From assembly GCA_963727845.1 (NCBI GenBank), contig CAVSHI010000003.1, positions 1,116,001 through 1,180,000 of the forward strand: a stretch of DNA of 64,000 nucleotides, given 5' to 3'. Shown here piece by piece: positions 14,798-24,042 of the stretch. The translations under genes and the position numbers were made by a program. Positions within the stretch are counted from its first letter, which is position 1. Each line of letters begins with the position of its first letter. This DNA is from JBEKTW01 sp963727845 (lineage in GTDB: Bacteria > Bacteroidota > Ignavibacteria > UBA10030 > SZUA-254). The notes under the pieces are model-generated. The model saw nothing but the letters and a program-made list of their open reading frames with translations. It made no database searches and had not been told where the DNA came from.

Positions 14798-16082
14798 GCT
14801 TCCCTCATCCTTCTCCGTCATCGTTGCATGCATCTTGGGGATGATGCCCTTTCCCGCCTTCACTCAACCGGTCGTGCTGGACCGCATCGTGGCCGTGGTG
14901 GCCAATGAATGTGTTCTGCTCTCCGACCTGAATGCCCAGGTCGAATTCTATGTGTTCAATAATCATGTTGACCCGAACACCCGCGGGCTTCAAAAGCAAG
15001 TCCTCGACGCGATGATAAACGAGAAACTCATCCTCACCAAAGCGCTGGAAGATACGAATATCACGGTTACGGACGACGAAGTCGTTAACAGGCTCGATGC
15101 CGTGATCGCCAGGAACGTGCAACAGGCGGGTTCGGAAAAGAAATTGGAGGATATTTACGGCATGCCAATTTCAAAAATGAAACATGAATTTCGTGACGAA
15201 ACGCGGAAACAGATTTTTGCCGAGAAGCTCGACCAGGCAAAATTTGGCGACCTGCAGGTTTCACGGCGCGAGGTTGAAGAATTCTACGCACAATACAGGG
15301 ATAGCCTGCCGCGCGTGCCGGAAGAACTGGAACTCTACCACATCTTCAAGATTCCCAAACCGAGCGATAGGGCAAAGAATGCCGTCAAGATGAAGGCGCA
15401 TGCGGTTCTGGACTCGATAAAAGCAGGGGGCGATTTCGCCAGTTTCGCGCGACGGTATTCCGAGGATCCCGGCTCGGCGGTGGCCGGAGGCGACCTGGGC
15501 TTCGCGCGACGGGGACAGTTTGTGAAGGAATTTGAGGAGGCCGTGTTCGGACTCCAGGAAAATCAGCTTGCCAATCTCATCGAGACGCCGTTCGGCATTC
15601 ACGTTATCCAGCTCCTCGAGCGCAGGGGAGAATCGGTCCACGCACGGCATATCCTTTTCAAAATCCAGCAAGACAGTAACATGTCCGCCCTGACGATCGG
15701 ATTTCTCAAATCGCTCAAGGACAGTATCACCCATGGCGCCGATTTCTCGGACCTGGCCAAACGGTATTCCGATGACAAAGAGACCGGCCCTACCGGCGGA
15801 TTATTGGGGTCGCTCACCGTAGACCAGTTCGATAAGTCACTCATACAAACCGTGCAGGATCTGAAAGCCGGCGATATCAGCGACCCCGCCGAGGTCGATT
15901 ATGGTACGTCGAAAGGATATCATATCGTTTACGTGAAGAAAAGGATTCCCGAGCACACTATGACTTTGGCGAGCGATTGGAAACGCGTCGAACAGCTCAC
16001 CCTCGTCTATAAACGCAATACAGAATATCAAAAATGGATCAAACAACTGCGCGACGAAATTTATTGGGAAACACGATTATGA
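14790..16082 (+). CDS. surA: SurA-like periplasmic chaperone/peptidyl-prolyl isomerase
   Basis: A 430-residue protein with a cleavable signal peptide (MNKLPSSFSVIVACILGMMPFPAFTQ), the SurA N-domain (VVLDRIVAVVANECVLLSDLNAQVEF ... VLDAMINEKLI), and two parvulin domains. Parvulin 1: ELELYHIFKIPKP ... GSAVAGGDLGFARRGQFVKEFEEAVF ... TPFGIHVIQLLERR. Parvulin 2: VHARHILFKIQ ... GPTGGLLGSLTVDQFDKS ... KGYHIVYVKKR. Length and architecture match SurA, which escorts beta-barrel proteins to the BAM machine. It is the only soluble member of the three foldases in this operon; the two upstream are lipoproteins. Confidence 0.92.
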   Translation: MNKLPSSFSVIVACILGMMPFPAFTQPVVLDRIVAVVANECVLLSDLNAQVEFYVFNNHVDPNTRGLQKQVLDAMINEKLILTKALEDTNITVTDDEVVNRLDAVIARNVQQAGSEKKLEDIYGMPISKMKHEFRDETRKQIFAEKLDQAKFGDLQVSRREVEEFYAQYRDSLPRVPEELELYHIFKIPKPSDRAKNAVKMKAHAVLDSIKAGGDFASFARRYSEDPGSAVAGGDLGFARRGQFVKEFEEAVFGLQENQLANLIETPFGIHVIQLLERRGESVHARHILFKIQQDSNMSALTIGFLKSLKDSITHGADFSDLAKRYSDDKETGPTGGLLGSLTVDQFDKSLIQTVQDLKAGDISDPAEVDYGTSKGYHIVYVKKRIPEHTMTLASDWKRVEQLTLVYKRNTEYQKWIKQLRDEIYWETRL

Positions 16083-16095
16083 ACAAGGACCGAGC

Positions 16096-17100
16096 ATGAA
16101 CAAACCTCTGAACGTGAAATCGATGAACGATGTAGAAGCCGCCCAGTCGTTGAAAGCAAGTTTCGATGCGATCAACAAGGAGATTGGGAAAGTTATCGTG
16201 GGACAGGTTACCGTCATCGAACAACTGCTCGTCGCGATGCTTGCGCGCGGGCACTGTTTGCTCGTGGGCGTGCCGGGCCTTGCCAAGACCCTGCTCATCA
16301 AGACACTCGCGCAGGTGATGGATCTGAAATTCAGCCGTATTCAGTTCACACCCGACCTCATGCCGAGCGACATCACCGGAACGGAAATCATCGAAGACAA
16401 CCGGGCGACAGGAACGAAATCATTCAAGTTCGTGAAGGGTCCGGTGTTCGCCAACATTCTCCTGGCCGATGAGATCAACCGAACACCTCCGAAGACACAG
16501 GCCGCGCTGCTCGAAGCAATGCAAGAACATCACGTTACGGCCGCCGGCCAGAAATATGTTCTCGAGGAGCCATTCTTCGTGCTCGCCACCCAGAATCCCA
16601 TAGAACAGGAAGGCACTTACCCGTTGCCGGAAGCACAGCTCGACCGGTTCATGTTCAACCTATGGCTCGATTATCCGTCCAGCGCGGAGGAACTCGAAAT
16701 TGTAAAGACGACGACCAGCATGTATGCACCGCAGCTGAATCACGTTCTCGGGTCGGAAGACATCATCCTCTACCAGGACCTTGTGCGTCGCGTGCCCGTG
16801 GCCGATAACGTGGTTTCCTATGCCGTCAATCTGGTTGCCCGCACGCGACCGGATTCTCCCACGGCTCCTCAATTCATCAAGGATTGGTTAAGCTGGGGGG
16901 CGGGACCGCGGGCTTCTCAGTATCTTGTGCTCGGGGCGAAGACGCTCGCGATTCTCGAAGGCAGGCATACTCCCGACATTGAAGACGTACGGAAGGTCGC
17001 CGGACCGGTGATGCGCCATCGCATTGTCACGAATTTCAACGCAGAGGCGGACGGTGTGACGCCGATAAAAATCGTCGAGAAGCTTCTCGAACTACAATAA
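16096..17100 (+). CDS. MoxR-family AAA+ ATPase (first copy)
   Basis: A 334-residue ATPase. Walker A is GVPGLAKT at residues 58-65, Walker B ILLADEINR, followed by TPPKTQAALLEAMQE, sensor region ATQNPIEQEGTYPLPEAQLDRF, and the lid domain with GAGPRASQYLVLGAKTLA. MoxR ATPases act as chaperones, usually with a VWA/DUF58 partner. Here no DUF58 gene follows; instead come a T9SS subtilisin (4 nt later) and a VWA membrane protein. It is similar to but distinct from the MoxR at 30964 and probably serves the local VWA protein. Confidence 0.93.
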   Translation: MNKPLNVKSMNDVEAAQSLKASFDAINKEIGKVIVGQVTVIEQLLVAMLARGHCLLVGVPGLAKTLLIKTLAQVMDLKFSRIQFTPDLMPSDITGTEIIEDNRATGTKSFKFVKGPVFANILLADEINRTPPKTQAALLEAMQEHHVTAAGQKYVLEEPFFVLATQNPIEQEGTYPLPEAQLDRFMFNLWLDYPSSAEELEIVKTTTSMYAPQLNHVLGSEDIILYQDLVRRVPVADNVVSYAVNLVARTRPDSPTAPQFIKDWLSWGAGPRASQYLVLGAKTLAILEGRHTPDIEDVRKVAGPVMRHRIVTNFNAEADGVTPIKIVEKLLELQ

Positions 17101-17104
17101 TACG

Positions 17105-19222
17105 TTGGGAACTTCAGTGGTTCGCTCAGTACATGCAACGGCATTTGCCGCTATCGTCCTTCTGTTTCTCGTGTTCCCCGCCCCACTGCGTTCTCAATCG
17201 ACAATGAAGTACTGGGTCTGCTTCAACGACAAAGGGCCGTCCATCGCGTCATCTGGAGCGCTTGACAAGCTCACGCCGGCATACCAGGAAGCCGCGCGAT
17301 TTGTTCAACCCCGGGCATTAGCCCGAAGGGCGAAAGTTCGGCCCCGCAGCGAACTCATCGATGCTGCGGATGTAGCCGTGTATCAACCATACATCCGGGG
17401 GGTCATGGCAGCGGGCGGCATTCTCAGACAACAAAGTCGCTGGTTGAACGCTGCGAGCTTCATCCTTTCTTCGGATGCCACAGCCATCGTCAGCCGGCTT
17501 CCCTTCGTCAAATCAATTACACCCGTTGCGGTATTCTATGGAAAGAACGGAGCGCGGAGCAGAGGCAACAAGCCGGACTGGCTCGTGAAAACGGCAGGGC
17601 TGGATTACGGCCCATCTTTGGATCAGCTTGCAATGATCCACATCCCGGAATTGCACAGTCTTGGAATTACAGGAAATGGAGTCATTGTCGGAATGCTCGA
17701 TTCCGGGTTCCGCTGGCGCGAGCAGCAATCACTGCAAACCCGGCATGTCATTGCAGAACACGATTTTCTCAACAACCGCGACTCAACTTCAAACGGACCC
17801 GGCGATAATGTCGCCCAGGATTTTCATGGGACGCTCACCATGTCGGTTCTCGGAGGATACGAACCGGGGCAGCTCATCGGAGCCGCATACGATGTCGATT
17901 TCATTCTCGCGAAGACCGAGCTGATATACCCGAGCTTGTTCGCGGACACGGACTCAATCCGGGAAGAGGATATGTGGGCAGTCGGTATAGAGTGGATGGA
18001 ATCGCTCGGAGCCGATGTCGTCAGCAGTTCTCTCGGGTACAATGTTTTCGTGGACACGACAAGCTACACGTGGGCGGCCGGAGATTTCAACGGCAGAACG
18101 TCCGTATCCGCCCGGGCAGCCGTTCGTGCGGCCGAGCTTGGAGTCCTTGTCTGCGATGCCATTGGAAACGAGGGAAATGGAGATGGAATCACGGGAACGA
18201 TGCTCACACCCGGTGATGCGGACAGCATTCTCTCCGTCGGTGCTGTTGATCTTACCGGCCTGCTTGCATATTTCAGCTCAACGGGGCCTACGAACGACGG
18301 CAGAATTAAACCGGATATTGTTGCACCCGGAGTGGGTGTCTACGGCGCAGACATATTGCCCTCCGATACCACATACATTTACGAACAGGGAACATCTCTT
18401 TCCACACCCCTGACCGCCGGTTCGGCGGCTCTTCTCCTGTCGGCCCGGCCGGAGCTGACAGCGATGCAGGCGCGCGACGCGCTGAGAAATAACGCCGATA
18501 CGGTCGATGTGCAGGACTATCCGACACGCCCCAACAATTTTACCGGGTGGGGACTTGTTAATCCGTGGAAGGCATTGCTCTCCATCGGTCCTTTCTTCAG
18601 CAACAAACCCCGGATTATTTCAACGGACTCAACCACCACAGTATCGATATGCGTGGTATCGAAATTTGGGTTGCTGCCGAACGGCGTGACGCTGCACTAC
18701 GGCTTTGTTCCGATCGACACGGCGACTCAGACCTTTACGATGAGGCTTGATAGCGCTATGTTTTTCCCGACATCCGGGAGATACTCTGTCGTCCTTCCGT
18801 TCCAACCGCACGGAACACTTGTTAGTGTATGGATCGATGCGGTGGACAGCGCCGGTCATTCCTACGCGAGTCCTTCGCCGGCACGTGGAAGCTCCTGGCA
18901 ATTTTATTATGGGGATACGGCAGTTCAGGGCGGAAGTACTCTGCCGTCCGCATACCGGCTCTACCAGAACTACCCCAATCCGTTCAATCCGGGAACGGTT
19001 ATCGTCTACGATCTGCCTCGGACTGAGCACGTTACACTGAAAGTGTACAATGTTCTGGGCCAGCTCGTCGCAACGCTGGTCGACGAAGTGCAAAGCGCCG
19101 GCGAGGCCAAGTCAAGACCGCCGGTAGTCTTTGACGGCACGAACCTCTCAAGCGGTGTCTACTTCTACCGGTTAGTTACACCGGGGTTTATCACCACAAA
19201 GAAGATGCTCCTTCTCAGGTAA
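17105..19222 (+). CDS. secreted S8 subtilisin-like protease with T9SS sorting domain
   Basis: A 705-residue protein. An N-terminal signal (hydrophobic core FAAIVLLFLVFPAPLRSQ) precedes a propeptide-like region. The peptidase S8 domain has catalytic Asp199 in VGMLDSGF, His241 in DFHGTLTMS, oxyanion Asn355 in AIGNEGNG and Ser431 in GTSLSTPLTAG. The C-terminal por domain begins near residue 615 (LYQNYPNPFNPGTVIVYDLP ... LSSGVYFYRLVTPGFITTKKMLLLR). All triad residues are present, so activity is expected at the cell surface or outside. The start is uncertain: TTG at 17105 or GTG at 17117, both without a strong ribosome site, 4 or 16 nt after the MoxR stop. It lies between MoxR and a VWA membrane protein, an unusual placement for an exported protease. 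Confidence 0.88.
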   Translation: MGTSVVRSVHATAFAAIVLLFLVFPAPLRSQSTMKYWVCFNDKGPSIASSGALDKLTPAYQEAARFVQPRALARRAKVRPRSELIDAADVAVYQPYIRGVMAAGGILRQQSRWLNAASFILSSDATAIVSRLPFVKSITPVAVFYGKNGARSRGNKPDWLVKTAGLDYGPSLDQLAMIHIPELHSLGITGNGVIVGMLDSGFRWREQQSLQTRHVIAEHDFLNNRDSTSNGPGDNVAQDFHGTLTMSVLGGYEPGQLIGAAYDVDFILAKTELIYPSLFADTDSIREEDMWAVGIEWMESLGADVVSSSLGYNVFVDTTSYTWAAGDFNGRTSVSARAAVRAAELGVLVCDAIGNEGNGDGITGTMLTPGDADSILSVGAVDLTGLLAYFSSTGPTNDGRIKPDIVAPGVGVYGADILPSDTTYIYEQGTSLSTPLTAGSAALLLSARPELTAMQARDALRNNADTVDVQDYPTRPNNFTGWGLVNPWKALLSIGPFFSNKPRIISTDSTTTVSICVVSKFGLLPNGVTLHYGFVPIDTATQTFTMRLDSAMFFPTSGRYSVVLPFQPHGTLVSVWIDAVDSAGHSYASPSPARGSSWQFYYGDTAVQGGSTLPSAYRLYQNYPNPFNPGTVIVYDLPRTEHVTLKVYNVLGQLVATLVDEVQSAGEAKSRPPVVFDGTNLSSGVYFYRLVTPGFITTKKMLLLR

Positions 19223-19229
19223 CGTGACG

Positions 19230-21395
19230 ATGGGAGACCTCTCAATATCGCTGCAGGGAAGCATTGTTCTCCTTGCGCTCCTGCTTCTTGTCGGAATCGC
19301 CATTGCCATTTTGTTCTACCGATACACGCTTCCCCCGCTTCCGCCGCGCCGGAGGTGGTTCCTGTCCGTTCTGCGGGCGGCCTCGGTTTCCCTGCTTCTG
19401 CTATTACTCTTTGAGCCGATTCTCCACGTCGCCCGCCGCGAAGCCCAGCAGCCCGTCATCGCGGTTCTCGTCGACAATTCACAGAGCATGACAATTATTG
19501 ACGGCAGCGGGAATCGGACGGATGCAGTGCGGCACTGGGTCAACGGTGAACCTGCCAGAAATCTCCGCGCAGTTGCGGGAACAAGATTCTTTCTTTTTTC
19601 CTCATCTCTTCGCCAGACATCGAACCTCTCCGGCGATTCTCTGAATTTTTCCGGAGAGACGACCGACCTCTCCCGGGCATTGGTCCAGCTCAAAGAGCAA
19701 TCGACGAAGGAGAATATACAGGCGGCAGTGCTTCTTTCCGACGGCAATTATAATGTCGGGAAAAATCCTCTCTACGACGCCGAGGCGCTCGGGATTCCAA
19801 TTTACGCCGTCGGTGTGGGAGATACAAACGAACAAAAGGATGTTCTGGTCGAAAAAGTTTTGACGAACGACCTCGCGTATGCGGACTCGCGTTTACCGGT
19901 CGATGTCATGATTAAGAGTTCCGGCTACAACGGTGAGCGTGTTGAAGTGAATCTGGTTCAGGGGAGAAATGTGCTGGACCGGAAGGTCGTCACGTTGGCG
20001 GAGGGAACGCGCGAGTATCCCGTCAGGTTATTTCTTGAGCCGCACGATGAAGGAATGACGAAGTACGCCGTGACGGTTTCACGGTTGCCCGGAGAACTGA
20101 CCGGCAAGAATAATGTAATGTCCTTTTTCGTTAAGGTGCTGAAGAGCAAGCTGCGCGTGCTGGTTGTTGCCGGCGCTGCAAATTCCGACGTTCCCGCTGT
20201 CCGCCAGGCGCTCGTCGAGGACGGCCATCTTGCCGTCTATTCATTCGTCCAGAAAAATTCAGGCGATTTTTATGAAGGAGCGCTCTCTCCGTCCCAGATT
20301 GACAGCGCCGATTGCCTTGTGCTGGTCGGATTTCCATCTTCTTTCTCAACGAACACGGTTCTGCAGCGCATCGTCGATGCGATGGATCACGCGAAGAAAC
20401 CACTGCTGTTCATCAACGCCAGGACGGTCGATTATTCCAGGCTGCGAGCTCTTGATCCGTTTCTTCCATTTACATGGCTGGCTCTCGGCGCCGGCGAAGT
20501 GTACGTGTCACCCGCGGTGAATGAACGATATAAAACGCATCCGCTCGTCAATCTCGGTGGCGATGTCACCGTGGATTCCTGGCAGCAACTCCCGCCGATC
20601 TACAAAGTGCAGGGGGTATTCCGGGCGAAACCCGAATCCGATGCGTTGATCTCCGTGAGAATAGAAAATGTTCCCGTCAACGAGGCGCTTATGCTTGCGC
20701 GCAACGTTAATGGCCGCAAGTCGTTCGCCATTACCGGATACGGCATCTGGAGATGGCGGTTGATGGCCCAGGGAAATCGCGAAACGGCCAATTTTCTGCC
20801 GCTTCTGTTGACAAACGCGGTTCGCTGGCTGACGACGAAGGAAGACGAAAAGAATGTGCGCATCATTCCGACAAAGGATGCCTTTAGTACCGCGGAACCC
20901 GTTGAATTCACCGCGCAGGTGTACGACGAACAGCTTCGTCCGGTTGATAATGCCGAGGTGAACGTCGAGCTTACGCACGGGCAGGCAACGTCCCAGGTTG
21001 CCCTCAATGCGATCGGTAACGGGCGATACGAAGGCTCAACGGAAGGCCTGAATGAAGGAGATTACACTTTCAACGGAAAAGCTGCGGCCGGCGGCACACT
21101 CTACGGCTCGGATAAGGGAAAATTTTCCGTCGGGCAAATGAATGTCGAATTTCTTGAGACAAAGATGAACGAGCAGCTCCTCGAACAACTCGCTTTCCGG
21201 ACCGGCGGAAAATACTACCGCATTGCCAACTCGGGAAATATTGCGGGGGACATGAAATCAGCGGTGACGTTCTCGCAAAAAGAACTCGTGCAAAAGAGTG
21301 AGTTAGAGCTATGGAACTGGCAGTATCTCGCGGCAGGAATCGTCCTGTTGTTCGGTGTGGAATGGTTTGTAAGAAAAAGAAACGGAATGCTTTGA
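19230..21395 (+). CDS. membrane-anchored VWA / class I glutamine amidotransferase-like protein
   Basis: About 721 residues from ATG 19230 (a GTG at 19224 is also possible). Two N-terminal membrane helices are followed by a VWA domain with an intact metal site (VLVDNSQSM: D-x-S-x-S). Further on are an amidotransferase-like alpha/beta region (LRVLVVAGAANSDVPAVRQAL ... DCLVLVGFPSS), a beta-rich portion and a C-terminal helix (WNWQYLAAGIVLLFGVEWFVRK). The topology resembles the BatA-like large membrane proteins encoded beside MoxR ATPases. It is the likely client or partner of the MoxR at 16096. A cytoplasmic or periplasmic placement of the VWA domain cannot be decided from sequence alone. Confidence 0.78.
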   Translation: MGDLSISLQGSIVLLALLLLVGIAIAILFYRYTLPPLPPRRRWFLSVLRAASVSLLLLLLFEPILHVARREAQQPVIAVLVDNSQSMTIIDGSGNRTDAVRHWVNGEPARNLRAVAGTRFFLFSSSLRQTSNLSGDSLNFSGETTDLSRALVQLKEQSTKENIQAAVLLSDGNYNVGKNPLYDAEALGIPIYAVGVGDTNEQKDVLVEKVLTNDLAYADSRLPVDVMIKSSGYNGERVEVNLVQGRNVLDRKVVTLAEGTREYPVRLFLEPHDEGMTKYAVTVSRLPGELTGKNNVMSFFVKVLKSKLRVLVVAGAANSDVPAVRQALVEDGHLAVYSFVQKNSGDFYEGALSPSQIDSADCLVLVGFPSSFSTNTVLQRIVDAMDHAKKPLLFINARTVDYSRLRALDPFLPFTWLALGAGEVYVSPAVNERYKTHPLVNLGGDVTVDSWQQLPPIYKVQGVFRAKPESDALISVRIENVPVNEALMLARNVNGRKSFAITGYGIWRWRLMAQGNRETANFLPLLLTNAVRWLTTKEDEKNVRIIPTKDAFSTAEPVEFTAQVYDEQLRPVDNAEVNVELTHGQATSQVALNAIGNGRYEGSTEGLNEGDYTFNGKAAAGGTLYGSDKGKFSVGQMNVEFLETKMNEQLLEQLAFRTGGKYYRIANSGNIAGDMKSAVTFSQKELVQKSELELWNWQYLAAGIVLLFGVEWFVRKRNGML

Positions 21396-21428
21396 CAAAT
21401 TATGAATGAGGGGAAAGACGAAAAGACT

Positions 21429-23291
21429 ATGATGCGAAGAGAAGATATTCGGAACATTGCTATCATCGCCCACGTCGACCACGGGAAAACGACCCTTGTC
21501 GACTACATGCTCCGGCAGACGGGGACGTTTCGCGAAAATCAGGAAGTCGTGAAGCGTGTGATGGATTCCAACGAGCTTGAACGCGAAAAGGGGATCACGA
21601 TCCTTGCGAAAAACACCGCGGTGAAGTACAAACGGGTGCTCGACGGGGAAGAGAAAATGTTCAAGATTAACATCGTCGATACGCCGGGACATACGGATTT
21701 TGCCGGCGAGGTTGAACGAACACTCAAGATGGTCGAAGGGGTGTTGTTGCTTGTCGATGCAGCAGAGGGTCCGCTCCCGGGGACGAAATTTGTTTTGAAA
21801 AAATCCCTGGAGTTGAACCTCCAGCCCATCGTTGTGATCAACAAGATCGACAGGAAGGACGCACGGGCGCACGTCGTGCTCGACGAAGTGTTCGAGTTAT
21901 TCCTTTCACTCGGGGCAAATAATCAACAGCTCGATTTTCCCACCGTGTATTGCATCGCGAAACAGGGGATTGCGAAGTATGAGCTTGAAGACGAAGGCAC
22001 CAATCTCGAACCGCTCTTCCAGACAATCATCAAGAGCATTCCGCCGCCTCCGGGCGACAGTGTTTCGCCGTTCCAGATGCTCGTTACGACTATTGATTAC
22101 AACGACTATCTCGGCAGGCTTGGCATCGGCAGGATCGGACGCGGAACAATCCGGTTCGGTTCGCCGATGAAAATCGTCCACCGCGACGGGGCGGTGGATG
22201 ATGCGCGCGTAACGAAGATCTATACGTTTGAAGGCCTCAAACGGATTGAAGTGAACGAGGCATCTGCCGGCGATATCATTGCCATTGCCGGAATGGAAGA
22301 CGTGGACATCGGCGAGACAATTGCCGATGCCGCCGACCCTGCCCCGCTGATGTTCGTTACCATCGAAGAGCCGACGCTCTCGATGAATTTCGTGGTGAAC
22401 AATTCTCCTCTCGCAGGCATGGAAGGCAAGTATGTCACGACCCGGCACCTCGGAGAACGATTGACGCGCGAGCTTCGCTCGAACGTGAGCCTCCGCGTCG
22501 AGCTGACAGACAATCCGGATACGTTCAAAGTGAGCGGGCGGGGAGAATTACATCTTGCAATCCTCATCGAAACAATGCGCCGGGAGGGATACGAATTCCA
22601 GGTTTCCGCCCCGGAAGTAATTTATAAGCGCATCGACGATGTCGTTTGCGAACCCATGGAACACGTCATCATCGATGTGCCCGACCAGTTTGCCGGTGTC
22701 GTGATCGAGAATCTTGGCTCACGAAAGGGACTGATGAAGAACATGCTGCAGGTTCAGGGGAACACACGGCTGGAATTTGTCATGCCGGCGCGCGGAATGC
22801 TTGGGTTCCGTTCGGAATTCATGACCGAAACGAAGGGAACGGGAATTCTCCACCACAACTTTCATGGCTACGAACCGTTCAAAGGTGAGCTTTCGACGCG
22901 CCACAAAGGGGCGATTGTCCAGCTGGAAGACGGTACCGCAACGGCCTACGCGATGTTCAAGCTGCAGGAGCGATTGACGTTCTTCATCGAGCCGGGAACG
23001 CGCGTGTATAAAGGGATGGTTGTCGGAGAGAGCGCCAGAGATGAAGACATCATCGTCAACGTCTGCAAAACAAAACAATTGACCAACATGCGGGCCAGCG
23101 GTGCCGACGAAGCAATCCGGTTGGAACCGCCGCATCTCCATACGCTCGAACAGGCCATTGAGTGGATCTCCAACGACGAATACATCGAAGTGACTCCGAA
23201 ATCGCTTCGCCTGCGCAAGAAGTACCTCGACCATAACGAGCGGGTGCGGAACTCAAAGAAGAAATCGCAAGTAATCGAGGACACCGAGTAA
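21429..23291 (+). CDS. typA: TypA/BipA ribosome-associated GTPase
   Basis: A 620-residue translational GTPase involved in ribosome assembly and stress or low-temperature growth. Motifs: G1 AHVDHGKTT, switch/G2 LEREKGITI, G3 DTPGHTDF, G4 NKIDR. The TypA-specific C-terminal half is complete (MEHVIIDVPDQFAGVVIENLGSRKG, MPARGMLGFRSEFMTETKGTG, RASGADEAIRLEPP, IEWISNDEYIEVTPKSLRLRKKYLD). I chose ATG 21429 since family members begin a few residues before IRNIAIIAHVDHGKTT; an upstream ATG at 21402 in the same frame would add nine residues. It follows the VWA gene closely and is followed by a GTAGAGT hairpin. Confidence 0.95.
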   Translation: MMRREDIRNIAIIAHVDHGKTTLVDYMLRQTGTFRENQEVVKRVMDSNELEREKGITILAKNTAVKYKRVLDGEEKMFKINIVDTPGHTDFAGEVERTLKMVEGVLLLVDAAEGPLPGTKFVLKKSLELNLQPIVVINKIDRKDARAHVVLDEVFELFLSLGANNQQLDFPTVYCIAKQGIAKYELEDEGTNLEPLFQTIIKSIPPPPGDSVSPFQMLVTTIDYNDYLGRLGIGRIGRGTIRFGSPMKIVHRDGAVDDARVTKIYTFEGLKRIEVNEASAGDIIAIAGMEDVDIGETIADAADPAPLMFVTIEEPTLSMNFVVNNSPLAGMEGKYVTTRHLGERLTRELRSNVSLRVELTDNPDTFKVSGRGELHLAILIETMRREGYEFQVSAPEVIYKRIDDVVCEPMEHVIIDVPDQFAGVVIENLGSRKGLMKNMLQVQGNTRLEFVMPARGMLGFRSEFMTETKGTGILHHNFHGYEPFKGELSTRHKGAIVQLEDGTATAYAMFKLQERLTFFIEPGTRVYKGMVVGESARDEDIIVNVCKTKQLTNMRASGADEAIRLEPPHLHTLEQAIEWISNDEYIEVTPKSLRLRKKYLDHNERVRNSKKKSQVIEDTE

Positions 23292-23295
23292 AGGC

Positions 23296-23319
23296 GTAGA
23301 GTCCGTTTCGTAAACGGAC
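23296..23319. repeat. GTAGAGT-linked hairpin, copy 4
   Basis: GTAGAGT (23296-23302) continues into a stem of 8 bp, GTCCGTTT with AAACGGAC, around loop CGT (23301-23319), starting 4 nt after the typA stop. It could act as a 3' end or stability element. It is the best-formed copy of the family and differs from the 3260-3284 copy by one compensated base pair. Confidence 0.65.
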
Positions 23320-23407
23320 AGCCTCCCAGCGGGTGAGAACCGGACGGGCAATTATGTCGCTATTTCATTGAATTCCCGAGGAATACTTGATAGAAATCAC
23401 CACACCC

Positions 23408-23436
23408 TTGATAGTTTCTTGAACTCGAAGTATATT
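23408..23436 (+). promoter_or_regulatory. sigma-70-like promoter of the Panacea TA pair, likely leaderless
   Basis: TTGATA (23408-23413) and TATATT (23431-23436) are separated by 17 nt. Transcription would begin near 23443, only a few bases before the ATG at 23446, and no Shine-Dalgarno sequence precedes that ATG. The antitoxin mRNA may therefore be leaderless. Confidence 0.5.
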
Positions 23437-23445
23437 AATTACACC

Positions 23446-24042
23446 ATGGAATTGAATAACGTACAGAGAGAAAAACTAGTAAATGCCGTGGTCTTCTTTG
23501 CCAAGAAGACCAAGTGTCCATCGCTAGTAAAGATGTTCAAACTGTTGTTCTTCTTGGATTTTTGTCATTTCAAAGAGACTGGAAGATCCGTGACGGATCT
23601 GGATTATCGTGCGTTACCGTTCGGTCCTGTCCCTATTGATTTTTATAATGAAGTAAAAGATGGCTTCGTGCCGGACGATATGAAATCATATTTTGCGTTG
23701 GTTCCTTTGGAAACGCAACGAGATACACCGGCGTACGAATTCAAGCCCAAGAGACCTGCCGACTTGAGTGTTTTCTCCCCACACGAGCAGGAGATATTGA
23801 GAAACATTTCAGATATTTTCAGAGACGCCACACCGACACAGATGTCCGAGATTTCCCATCTCCAAAATCAGCCGTGGGACAAAACGATCAAGGAAAAAGG
23901 TCCTAATAAACCGATCGATTATTTGCTTGCGTTAGATGCCGATGCAAAAGTTTCGGTTGAGGATGCGAAAGAGCTATTGAAGGAGAGGCATGAAATGCTC
24001 AGCAATTTTCGTGTTAAACCGAAGCTCGCAAAAGCAACATGA
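23446..24042 (+). CDS. Panacea (SocA/DUF4065)-domain antitoxin
   Basis: A 198-residue protein starting MELNNVQREKLVNAVVFFAK. It shows the SocA/Panacea signature: LVKMFKLLFFLDFCHFKETGRSVTDLDYRALPFGPVPIDFYNEV. This domain is found in many antitoxins paired with unrelated toxins. The next gene overlaps by 4 nt (ATGA) and encodes a plausible toxin, so I call this the antitoxin. An in-frame upstream ATG at 23368 exists but would place the start before the promoter, so it is rejected. A C-terminal extension (from about residue 120) contains PTQMSEISHLQNQPWDKTIKEKG, typical of the family's second half. Confidence 0.85.
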   Translation: MELNNVQREKLVNAVVFFAKKTKCPSLVKMFKLLFFLDFCHFKETGRSVTDLDYRALPFGPVPIDFYNEVKDGFVPDDMKSYFALVPLETQRDTPAYEFKPKRPADLSVFSPHEQEILRNISDIFRDATPTQMSEISHLQNQPWDKTIKEKGPNKPIDYLLALDADAKVSVEDAKELLKERHEMLSNFRVKPKLAKAT

